Shown: piece by piece, positions 12,989 through 22,665 of the stretch
Layout: every line of letters starts with the position of its first letter
Numbering within the stretch: the first letter of the stretch is position 1
Assembly (NCBI RefSeq): GCF_001640805.2
Contig: NC_066844.1
Span: forward strand, 12,896,543 to 12,960,542
DNA: 64,000 nucleotides
Origin: Lates calcarifer
Taxonomy: Eukaryota > Chordata > Actinopteri > Centropomidae
Direction of reading: 5' to 3'
Program-made: the position numbers and the translations under genes
Notes under the pieces: model-generated
Told to the model about the DNA's origin: nothing
The model's database searches: none
The model's input: the letters and a program-made list of their open reading frames with translations, nothing else

Positions 12989-13576
12989 TCGCCATAGCCT
13001 GCTTGTCTCAATAAAATCACCTTTCATGTTTAACTTATATTGGTCTCATCATTTAGTCTTTCTGATTGAAATATTACTAACTAAATATGTTACAGGGGAT
13101 TTTCTGTTAGCTTAAAATATGTTTTGTTTGGACAAACTTGCTAGCTAGCTGCTGCCTCAAACTTGTTGAACGTGCAAACTGACGTTATGCTGCCAATTGT
13201 TTTTGTGTATACTGTAAGTTAGTTGATGTTAGCATACAGCATCTCGACTTCTATCAACATATTTACCAAACATGTTTTGTTTCCTTTAGATTTAACGGCA
13301 GGCTGCATGGCTAGGATGGTAATGGACTCAGTATATGTATTAAACAAATGCTGACAAGCTAATGCCTCTTTAATTTTCTCAAATTGTCTCCAATGTTGGC
13401 GAGACTATTTCAAGTAATTGGCAGAGACCAGTTCCTAAACCTACTCTGTCGAACAAATAAGCAGTTGATCTGGTTAATAAAGTCAGGCTAACACAATACT
13501 TGAAAACGTTTATAGATTAATATCACGCTAAACATTCAACAGCTCATTAACAGCTACCACAAACACTTTTGTTACA

Positions 13577-14679
13577 GTGATCAGGGAAAAAGAAATATGT
13601 GATACTGGAAGAAATCAGCTTCTCGGATTCCATCAGTAATCAGTAAGTTAAACCTGCTGATGATGGTAATGATGATGAATATTTCTGTTTTATTTTTGTT
13701 CTAATATTTTGTCATGAGCCAATGAATGATCATAAAATATCTACATATGATGTTATGTCATGATGTTATTTGTGATCCTCAGGCTTGGGGAGGAAGACAC
13801 TTCATCGTCTTGCAGCAGGAGGCTTAAATCTAACAGACACATTGTCCATCTCAAGCAGTCTAAGCAGTGACACTGGATGTGTCAAGTGATACTGGATGAC
13901 AACTGTCATGGACAGCACATGTGCAAAAAATGTAATTTTACTTATTTACATATTTTTACACTTTACTCTGACTTCTGAACCAGTATTAAACAAATTGGGG
14001 TTAAGGAATTGAAAAAGCATGTATGGTCAATAGATTGCGATAGTTGTTTTGGATAAAATGATGTCCTATTTTATATCAATTCTATTTAGACAGTGGAGCA
14101 GATTCTCACTTCTGAGACAGCACGGATGGCTGTGATTTGGCAAGACTTCCTGTTGATGTTTGGTGCAGAGACTGCTTCTGGAAAAATGGAATACCTGTTT
14201 AAAGACAAGGTGATCCAAGAGCCAGAACACTCAGAGAGACACGTCTACAAAAAAAAAAAAAAAAAAAAAAAAAAAACAGTTGAAATCTACCCTGAATGAA
14301 GAATCTAACTCTGCTGACTATGAGATTTGAAGCAAAACATACATTTTGTGTGAAGAACTGTGTGAAGAACTTCAAGAATTTGACAGTATCACTTGCAAGG
14401 AAACACCAGTTTGCAGTTGTTTATCTTTTGAAATGGTTGTTTTTAAAACATGTTGAATTTGGTCCAGTTAAAATGTGTTTTCTTGAAATACTAGAATATA
14501 TAGAAGATATAGCTGCATATCTTGACATTGATTCACAAGCCATTGTCAACCTTACAAACTGGGTCAAGTGTTGTGGAGTTCAATATTGTGTTAGCCTCTT
14601 TGTTTGCACAGGCACTCATGAAAACATACCCATGTTCTGCAATATAACCATGCAATATAATCATTTTGCACAACGATAA
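13577..14679 (+). pseudogene. Decayed multi-exon gene of an uncharacterised teleost MRFEAKH family
   Basis: Three remnants are ordered as in a family of multicopy, uncharacterised fish proteins that I remember. First, 13577-13638 after a TTACAG acceptor and before GTAAGT gives KKKYVILEEISFSDSISN, like the start of a ubiquitin-fold or PB1-like domain. Second, 13783-13900 after a CCTCAG acceptor includes the serine-rich LNLTDTLSISSSLSSDTG. Third, 14296-14679 is one open frame with LTMRFEAKH near residue 7, then KNFKNLTVSLARKHQFAVVY and, further on, LTNWVKCCGVQYC. The expected middle (a large helical region) is missing or unrecognisable. A run of 28 adenines (14249-14276) interrupts the reading and in-frame stops occur between the remnants. 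The function of the family is not known to me. Identification is from memory and not checked by a search. Confidence 0.45.
14249..14276. repeat. Poly(A) tract
   Basis: Twenty-eight consecutive adenines. Confidence 0.95.
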
Positions 14680-15023
14680 AGTGTTTTTTTAATTTTTTTT
14701 TTAAGTTGAGCATTAAACTTGATATCCTATGGTTGTGATTCATATGTTTATGTTGTGTCAGAGTGTTGTATTATTTAATTTATCAGTATTGTTGGCTTAA
14801 TGGAATCTCTATGGTACTAACCCTTGCTTTTATGCACATTTTTATGTACTTGAATTACAGGTTTAAAGTCAAACTCATATTAACACAATCCAAAGATCAA
14901 CTCCCAGAAAAGAGTTACTTTAACTCTGCCTGAGAGTGTATTCAGTGGTCTCATGTGTACACTCAAACTGAGTTGATTTGAACTCCCACAGAGTTTATTC
15001 AAAAGGCCAGAATTTGCTGTGTA

Positions 15024-15679
15024 TTTATGTGTGCAGTGTGGTATGCATTGAGTTGTATGTGACAAAGACCTGGCTTTGTTGTTGAATACATAAAGGGCGA
15101 TTTAGTCTTGAATATCAACCAAATCTCATTGATCGACTGTAAAGAGAAAATGAGCCAGCTGCCTTTTGATGTCCTTTTGTCATTTACATAATCACATTCA
15201 TTCAGCAAGGGTTAAATTGAAAACATGAAAGGCGAGGAGCCACCATATGAGTTTACACCATTTTATTTTTCTCACTGTTCCATTACAAAGAAGCATACCA
15301 CACTGCAGCATGTAATTTATTCGATTATTGTTTGATGAAAACAGAATATCTGTGAAGTGCAGACTCACTGTGTACACTCAGTGCAGATTTATAATTAGTT
15401 AGTTTTAGTTATCAGTATAGTATAAAAGTCCTGGTGCTTTGTGTCATGCTTGTAGTCTCTCACTGAACATCTGTTGTACTTGTGATTATCTGATCCCAAC
15501 TTATTCCACACAAAAAGAAAAATACAAGTATAATCAAAGGGAACTATCAGGCAAGTGTTGTTACTGATTTATTGCATCTAACTTTATCTATTTAAAGAAA
15601 ATGCACAGTCACTGTACTACCTATGAAGAGGTTGTCTCTTTGAAAAAGTTGAACTGTTTTGATTTTCTGCTTTCTGCAT
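15024..15679. other. Non-coding stretch, nothing recognised
   Basis: AT-rich sequence without exon-like or element-like structure. Confidence 0.5.
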
Positions 15680-15880
15680 TGTCACTAGCTATAATAGGCA
15701 GCTGAGAAAACACAACTCAGATGTATCCACTGTACATTACCTACCCAGCACCAAACAGCTGATACAGTTAGCAACTAGCTGGTTTTGTGGTTAATTAAGG
15801 AGCCAGATATTTCCTTCAGGGTTTGGTAACCAAATCATTAATCAACTGGATTAAAGTACATTCCAAATGAATGTTAATGT
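15680..15880 (+). repeat. Dispersed fish repeat, family B, fragment
   Basis: Contains TACCCAGCACCAAACAGC, then GAGCCAGATATTTCCTTCAG and TCCAAATGAATGTTAATGTT in the same order as the copy at 43440-43880. Confidence 0.5.
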
Positions 15881-16444
15881 TGCTTTATGTCAGCTGCATG
15901 TGTTGCTATCACTTTCTCTATTACAAGTTTATACCATGATAACATATCAATGTTGTCTTTACAATTTGTTGTGCTACCCCCAAGTGGCCAAATATGGTTT
16001 AAACATTTAAATAACATATAGATAAGCATTAAATGTCACCACTTCAGTCAATATAATAGTTAGAAAAACAAAATGAATTAAAATAATTAAATATTACAGA
16101 TACAACAGCCAGCCAGACAAAGGTGGGCAAGAATAGTTTTGGGACGACCTAGCTAGTCTTTGCCAACAACAGAGGAATATGCCTCCTGATAACAACAAGT
16201 TTTCTTATTTACAAGCTTTGTTTTTTTAGCTATCTAGCTAACCACTGGTAAGCTATATTCAGTTAAGCGACTAGTAGTTAAGTCTGTAGGCTGCTTGTTA
16301 AACCACAATATGTGGTTTTTATTTCCATGTAGAGAATATAAGATATAACGTGTTGGAAGGACCCTTTTAGCAGAGATGTTCTGAGTAATCTAAAGTAACT
16401 TACTAATTGCTTTTGCTCTTATAAGTTTTGCTGTTGCTCTACAG

Positions 16445-17300
16445 CAGGGGTGCACACACTTTTTCAGCACACGAGCTACTTATAAAATGACCAAGTCAAA
16501 ATGATCTACCTACTATAAAAATGCAAAACATTATTTATATTTGTATTTATTTATATTGCACAATATAACTCTATACATTTTTTGTCATTATCTCACTCTG
16601 ATGACTTGCACTGAATGGAATCAGTCAGGGATGCATAGTCCCAGACAGTAGCTGCTGATAGCCAGCCTCAAACACACTTCCAAATGATCATCAGTTCTCA
16701 GCTCGCTTTTCGGAGGGAAGTCAGTGTCATAGTTTTTGTGAACAGTCCGAAAATGACGCTCCACATTTCCCTTCTTCAGAATAGCAATGGTAGACTGGCA
16801 GATGAGGCAAACACACGTCAAATATGACATTGTGAAAAAAAATCCTCCTTCCATTCCGTATGGAAGTCATAGGTTTTTGGCTTCTTACTTGGTCCAGCTC
16901 CCCCACTCATTTTATACCCTTTCATAAGTTTAGAAGAAATAAATTGGAGGCTAACTGCCTTTGCTTGTATACGTATGCGTGGTGACCCATCTGTCAGAAA
17001 AGATCAGATGTCAGACTGGCTGCCCTGTATGTCTTTCAATTGACAAATTTCATAGTGAGGATGGATGACAGCCCATCTCATCACTTTCCAATAGCAACTC
17101 ACTGTTGCCCTGAAGAAGTACCACTGAGGGCCGAGTTTTAGAATCAGGTTGAGTGGGCATGGTTGTTGGAGGCAGCAGTGGTGTGTCTTCCTCCTTGAGT
17201 CTTGCTCGTTTAGAAAACTGCATTAAAGAACTTTGTTTAGCCATATTTCCTAGCCCAACGCTATGCGGAAAAGTCCACTAGCTTAGCTGACCATAGTTAC
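16445..17300 (-). mobile_element. Internally deleted hAT element with BED zinc finger
   Basis: The plus-strand end CAGGGGTGCACACACTTTTT, followed by ACGAGCTACT, is the familiar terminus of a fish hAT family. The opposite terminus and a target duplication were not found, so the right limit is approximate. The element is transcribed on the minus strand. Coding remnants start at 17244 (MAKQSSLMQF), continue with a BED finger (about 16900-16696) and end with the last residues of the transposase. The catalytic RNase H-like core is absent. Confidence 0.65.
16621..17244 (-). pseudogene. hAT transposase remnant: BED finger fused to C-terminal tail
   Basis: An N-terminal piece (17244-17050) begins MAKQSSLMQFSKRARL. 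Next comes MSGGAGPSKKPKTYDFHTEW, broken by a frameshift in a run of eight T, then FFFTMSYLTCVCLICQSTI. The BED-type finger has Cys16-x2-Cys19 and His34-x4-His39 in the frame starting at 16854, with the core KGNVERHFRTVHKNYDTDF. After KSELR (residue 53) the frame jumps straight to TDDHLEVCLRLAISSYC, which is the extreme C-terminus of the same transposase family (GTF2IRD2/ZBED5-like relatives). Hundreds of residues including the DDE catalytic core are therefore deleted, and no active enzyme can be made. Family assignment of both halves is from memory. Confidence 0.65.
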
Positions 17301-17474
17301 AGTTGCTAAGGTAGAATTGGACAGTGGCCATTTAAGGGAGAGCTTAGCAAAGGGTCAATTAGGGTCAGCAGTTCTATTTTAATCAGATGGCAAATTAAAC
17401 ACTAATAACAATAAGTCAATTTTAGATTTACTTCTTTTCTCATATGAGTTTTAATCTAAAAAAATGTATTTAAA

Positions 17475-17522
17475 AAAATGTATTTACTCAAACTGATGCA
17501 TCACGTTGAGTAAATACATTTT
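17475..17522. repeat. 48 bp near-perfect palindrome
   Basis: Arms of 17 bp (17475-17491, AAAATGTATTTACTCAA, and 17506-17522, its exact reverse complement) flank a 14 nt centre. The centre contains the palindrome TGATGCATCA with only two mismatched base pairs between it and the arms. Confidence 0.9.
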
Positions 17523-17553
17523 ACATTTTACATTATTGGCTACGTGTCTGCTT

Positions 17554-17993
17554 CAACCTGTTTCCATCATTTACTCCACCTCCTCCATATATAAAAGCCA
17601 CATGTAAAGATGATCAGAAATATTTTTCTCTATAAACATGTGTAGCAACAACAGCAAAGGAACATAATGACTCTGACTATATGAAATCTCGCCACCATTT
17701 GTCATATTATTATGGCTGCTGCAGCTTTAATCAGAAAACCCAGTGGCCTCTGTTTTTGCCTTAAGTCACACTTCTGTCTTATTATAACTGAAATTTTATT
17801 TGCTTGCTGAGCCAACACAGGTTTCTCCCTCTAAATGTCCTTTCAGGGAGAGGGATCTTCATGGGTGAAGAAAGAGAGCAAACGTGGGTTTTTGACCCAC
17901 TTTTATCTGACCACAGAAGAGATGGTGACTAACAGAACAAATTCTGTAAGTAATCAGCTCCAGTTTCTGGGACTAGAAATTGTTGAAATCATT
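17554..17993 (+). repeat. Local direct duplication, copy A
   Basis: About 440 bp that recurs in the same orientation at 18888-19339. Shared blocks in order include ATATAAAAGC, AGCAAAGGAACATAATGACT followed by CTGACTATATGAAATC, TTGCCTTAAGTCACACTTCT, TTTATTTGCTTGCTGAG, TTTTTGACCCACTTTTATCT and GTTGAAATCATT. It is not open in any frame throughout and shows no protein-like content. Confidence 0.85.
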
Positions 17994-17999
17994 CATAAA

Positions 18000-18041
18000 C
18001 TTTGTTAATGGTATTCTATAGAAACAATACCATTAACAAAG
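18000..18041. repeat. Perfect 16 bp inverted repeat (hairpin)
   Basis: CTTTGTTAATGGTATT at 18000-18015 is followed after a 10 nt loop by its exact reverse complement at 18026-18041. It sits immediately beyond the end of duplication copy A and is absent after copy B. Confidence 0.9.
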
Positions 18042-18887
18042 CAACTTAATTCCAATTATACTGAAGTTGTGAGAAGTAATTCTTTGAATAAAATTTCAGT
18101 TTATTGGAACATTCTTGTCACACTGTTATTTATGTTAAAAAAAACAAACAAATGTGAAATTTGCTTTTATTTCCATTTGTATTCACTGAGGCTGAGCTGT
18201 TGATGGTTTGTAATTAACTCTATACAGCAGTAGGCTGACAGATGGAGTTCTAGGAAGGAACCTTTTCATGGAGCTGTACTGAGTAACCTAAAATAATGTA
18301 ACAAGTAATATAACCAATTATTTTTTTTCTGAAGTAAAAGTAAGTAATGTAGGTAGTTTTCAATGTGCAGGTAATAAGTAACTGATTAAAATTTCTGGAG
18401 GAAATACTGAAATACAGTAACAAAGTGAATCCCTGCACACCAAGTTAATGTAGCATCTTTTCTCTGCACTAAAAGCCGCCTTTCTTATGTCAATAAGTAT
18501 TTGCCTGTGACTATTCTAGATTTTGCAGACTGTGTATAAGATTTTTGTGACACACTATTATTTAACACATCCTTTTCTAAGTCAATGATGAGGTGCATAC
18601 AGCCAAAGAATCCTACAAGCTGTACACAGTGGCACTTAATGATGAGTCATAGCATGTCTTCCCACTCAGGTTGAGTAACATTTCAGAGGAGAGAGACAAA
18701 TCAGAGATGCTTTTTATATCCAGACCTTTCAATCAGGATCTGACTTGTCTGTAATAAGTGACACCCAAGAATGGCTGTGTAATTTATGTGCTGCCTCAAC
18801 AAATTGCTTCACAGGGGACCAGAGGAGAGCCTTTCTTTTTCTGGTAGATGAAGCCCGTGGAGACAGAGCCATCTCATTCTTAAACTT

Positions 18888-19339
18888 AAAGCTGTTCCCA
18901 GCCTTTACTCCAGCAACCCCCACATATAAAAGCTACATTTAAAGATGATCACATGAATTATTTTTTTCTATAAATACATGTTCAACAGCAAAGGAACATA
19001 ATGACTCTGACTATATGAAATCCCACCACCATTTGTCATTTTATTATGGCTGTTGCAACTTTAATCAGAAAACCTCTTGGTAATGAGGCTGTGGTGGCTT
19101 ATTGCCTTAAGTCACACTTCTGTCTTATTATATCTAAATTTTATTTGCTTGCTGAGGCAACACAGATTTTTCCCACTAACTGTCTCTTCAGGGAGAGGGG
19201 TCTTCAGGTGTGAAGAAAGGGAGCAAACATGTGTTTTTGACCCACTTTTATCTGACCACAGAAGGGAAGGTGACTAACAGTACAAACTCAATATTCTGGA
19301 GTAGCTGTAGTATCTGGGACCAATAATGTTGAAATCATT
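18888..19339 (+). repeat. Local direct duplication, copy B
   Basis: Second copy of the unit described at 17554-17993, offset by about 1.34 kb. It has point changes and a few small indels. A weaker similarity between 16357-16415 (TTGGAAGGACCCTTTT) and 18250-18310 (TAGGAAGGAACCTTTT) in the same relative order suggests that the duplicated unit was originally longer and that copy A was later split by the hAT insertion. Confidence 0.85.
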
Positions 19340-20839
19340 TAAAAGTATCCACAAATATTTACTCTGTTCAAACAGACCAGCAAGCTTTGTGATTTAGCAG
19401 ATGAAAAATATTCTGAAATCTGATTTTTCACTGAGGATTATTGGGGAAAATTAGTGAGGATTAATCGAAATAGCTCAAGCATAAATAAATCAGCATAACA
19501 GTTTAGAACTAGAACATTTTGGACAATGTTTTTTGAATTTATATAAATTTATATGTTTGCTTTATTTCTATAGAATATATTTGCTTTTATTTCCATTTTT
19601 TAGTTTTACACACATTTATATACACTTCATATTTTATGTGAACCAAGCAGTGTCAAGCAGGGCATGATATGCAGTCCCCATCTTTGTGGGAATGTGCAGC
19701 ATGTGCTGTTCCAGATTGGAGGTGACAGATAATGCAACTTTTTTTTTTTTTTTTTTTCATGAAATGTTATCCTTGTGACAGTGTCTCTGTTATCTCATCT
19801 GACTAGCCACCCTCAGAGTATCAGTGAGGCATTTCTGGGTAGGTGAAAAAGCATACCGGAGAGAGGGAAATTTCCTTAAGTCTTCCTCCTGATCTCCTCC
19901 CCCGTGTCTCCATTAAACACAACAGGTGACCGAGCTGCTGTGATGGGGCCCTGAGACAATCTGCCTCAGGGAAAAAACAATAATCGGCAACTTGAAATAA
20001 TTTCATGTAACCTTGAACTGACATGACAGTATATCATTGCTCTAAATGTCCAATAATTGTTATGCTGATTTATATACATATATATATATATATATATAAT
20101 ATATATATATATATTTTTTTTTTTATGGATTCAAAATTTTACTGAGTGGACTGTTACTTGCAGTACTAATTGTCCTTTTGGTTTGCATCTGAGGGTGTCC
20201 TTAGCAATCATTCCTGAGAACCGTTAAGTGGACTTTTAAACCCATAATAGATTTATTTATATGTTAATTTTCTTTGCAATGATAATAATACAGAGAACAA
20301 GTCTAATGCCAAATTGGGCAAAGTACGGAACCAGAGGTCACTCATTAAAGCATACATGGAGCACAGTTAAAAGCTTTCCAGTAAGCTCTGTGGACTCATC
20401 TAGGGAAGGAACTTACTACCATCATAATGCTCTATGTAAGCTAGACATGTTTAAACAAATATACAGCTTCAATACCAGCTGCGAGACTATAAGAAAAAGA
20501 AAAAGAAAAGATTTTGATAATCAATTGCACATTCTGTTGTAGCTTTTGTACTTCTGTAACAGCCATATTGATGAAAAGGCTATATTACTTTGGAAACTTA
20601 CTGTGTGGTGTCCTGAAAGATAAGACAAATTTGAATTCTTAATTTTCATATTTATATTTGCAATTTTCAGGTACAAAGCCAATCTTTTTTGCTCTTACAA
20701 GAGATGTCAAACATTAAATTAACATCTATCTATAAATACAAAGGCTTTAAAAGCTGTTTATAATCTTTAACTGCTGTAACTTCTCCTTGCTCAGACTGTG
20801 TCTATTGTGTTTATGATCATTTTGTGATTTGTACTTGTT
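19340..20839. other. Non-coding stretch with low-complexity DNA
   Basis: Contains T19 at 19739-19757 and a (TA)n tract at 20071-20115 running into poly(T). The rest is unclassified, and no exon is seen. Confidence 0.6.
20071..20124. repeat. (TA)n microsatellite followed by poly(T)
   Basis: TA dinucleotide run with small interruptions, then T tract. Confidence 0.95.
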
Positions 20840-20960
20840 CATGAGGAAAGTAAATGCTAACATCAGCATGCTAATCTGCTCACAATGACAGTATTAACAT
20901 ACTGAAGCAGATATAATGTTTAAAATGTTAACCATCTTAGTTTATCATGCTAAATGGAAA
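20840..20960 (+). repeat. Dispersed fish repeat fragment (GCTAACATCAGCATGC)
   Basis: The string of GCTAACATCAGCATGCTAAT, CTCACAATGACAGTATTAAC and ATAATGTTTAAAATGTTAAC followed by CATCTTAGTTTA is a familiar dispersed repeat of teleosts. The class is unknown to me. Confidence 0.45.
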
Positions 20961-21349
20961 GTTAAGCCGAAATAATTTGTTCTGATTCATCCCAAGGGAA
21001 ACATAACATAACATAATTACCAGTATTAATTCTCCTTAAGGCCAATGTCATAACCACTTATAATTATCATAACCAGTTATAGACTAGTATTTTACTTTGG
21101 CATCTACCTATTATGCTGTGAAAAAGAATTACTGACTATGATCATGCTTTAATTCACCACTTCAGAACAGCACACTGAAGTTTGCATATACTTTCTTGCT
21201 CAGTCAGTGCCAGGAAATGTGCAAAGTCAGATTCTAGGACCCTCTGACATCAACATGTAACAACAACAGATGGCCATGGAAAACAAGTAGTAATCCTCCA
21301 TACACACAAGAGCGAAGGTGATTTGATCCTCAGTATACATCACCAGCCT

Positions 21350-21362
21350 GGGGGGGGGGGGG
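21350..21362. repeat. Poly(G) run
   Basis: Thirteen consecutive guanines, rare in this AT-rich window. Confidence 0.95.
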
Positions 21363-21691
21363 CACCTAACCCAGTACCCCAGAATGATCAGTAATCATAA
21401 TGTGATAAAGGCTACTCCTCTGACCTCACTACACTATACCTTGAAACCCAGCACCTCCAATATTATACTTACAGGTTCTATAGGCAAGGCCACAGCTTAA
21501 AGCTTAATATTGATAGTGTTGCTAACGTAAGTGTGTTGAGCAATATATATTTTAAAGCTGCAAAAATCTATATTTTTACATTAACCATAGATCACGCTAT
21601 GTGTAATATGAAAGGGATCGCTCACAGTGAAGAACCCAAAGAGAATTATCACCCAGTCTTGTTTCCAGCAGCAGCAGGTGGCTGTTTTTGG

Positions 21692-21747
21692 TAAAAAAAA
21701 AAAAAATAATAATGAAATAAAAAAAAAAAGAAAAAAGAAAAAAAAAG
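21692..21747. repeat. A-rich low-complexity tract
   Basis: Adenine runs interrupted by T and G. Confidence 0.9.
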
Positions 21748-21870
21748 GTCTGATAAACCCACTAACCCACCATACAATAGACAATAGTTTGGAGGGAATC
21801 CACAGTAACAATTTTCTGTCTTTGTCCATTAAATTTCATGAATTTCATTTTAATGATATAATGTACATGT

Positions 21871-22657
21871 TAGGGATCGACCGATTATCGGCCGGGCCGA
21901 TTATCGGCGCCGATATTCGGCATTTTGACGCATATCGGCATCGGCCGTTTTTTTTAATCCGCCGGCCGATAAGAGATCAAAACGCGGTTATTTTGGCGCT
22001 GATGCAGCTGCGCCTCTCTGTCTGTAGTCACTACTTTGTCTCCAGCATTGTCCCGCCCACAGCACCATCTGATTGGTTACACACAAAGCCATGGCAACAG
22101 CCAATCAGCAGTGAAAGCTGTGCATGCACAGTGCTCACACACAGAACAACTCTGCTTTTTGCACCACAATCTGGTGCTGCTCAATTGGGACTACTAATTG
22201 ATTTGAGATTCACATTTCTGCAAATGCAAGTGCAAATTTTATTTAACTTTGTTTCATTTATAAAACTTCAGGAAGCTATTTATTTATTTAATTAAAATTT
22301 CAGTTAACTTTATAAGAGATGCTGCTGACCTGGGAGCTGCACTTTTTGTTTTTGTTTGGACTTAAAACAAAGATAAGTGAAAGATAAAATAACATTTCAG
22401 TTATATTGAAATTTTGGTAAACTTTATTTGCTGTAGAAAACTTTAGGGAGATATTTATTTGTTTAAGTTTTAATTTAACTTTATTTTTTTTTAAAGGCAT
22501 TTAAACAAAGTTAAGTGCCGGAGTTTGTATTATTCAAAATTTTTATGCCATTTTTACTGCAAATGAATATCGGCTCCAAATATCCGTTATTGGCCTCCTT
22601 GACTACTATAATCGGTATCGGTATCGGCCCTGAAAAAAACATATCTGTCTATCCCTA
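21871..22657. mobile_element. Non-autonomous hAT element, 787 bp
   Basis: Starts TAGGGATCGACCGATTATCG and ends with the imperfect inverse, ATATCTGTCTATCCCTA. It is flanked by a perfect 8 bp target duplication GTACATGT (21863-21870 and 22658-22665), the hallmark length for hAT transposons. Subterminal ATCGG/CCGAT motifs (possible transposase binding sites) are clustered at both ends. The middle has no transposase. The 222-codon frame that covers it is accidental. I recognise the ATCGGCC-rich terminus as a widespread teleost repeat. Confidence 0.9.
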
Positions 22658-22665
22658 GTACATGT

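Larger units (their letters stand above)
12328..15023 (+). mobile_element. 2.7 kb terminal-inverted-repeat element carrying a decayed gene
   Basis: The ends are inverted copies: TACACAGCAAATTTCTGG at 12328 and CCAGAATTTGCTGTGTA ending at 15023. Both inner flanks have AGTT/ACTC-rich subterminal sequence. The flanking bases (TATCTG before, TTTATG after) are similar but not identical, so the target duplication is unresolved. The interior contains a CCAAT-bearing, CG-richer segment at about 12600-12980 followed by AATAAA near 13010, then at least three exon-like remnants of one protein family (see the pseudogene entry). I found no recognisable transposase, so it is either non-autonomous or belongs to a class whose transposase I did not recognise. 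Confidence 0.6.

Noticed and set aside
12328..15023. Naming the 2.7 kb element as hAT, IS3EU or Kolobok
   Set aside because: The flanks do not give a clean target duplication of any length and no transposase is recognised, so the superfamily is left open.
21627..22295. 222-codon open frame, the longest in the window
   Set aside because: It starts in a poly-lysine A-tract and runs through a hAT element whose limits are fixed by its termini and target duplication. No domain is visible.
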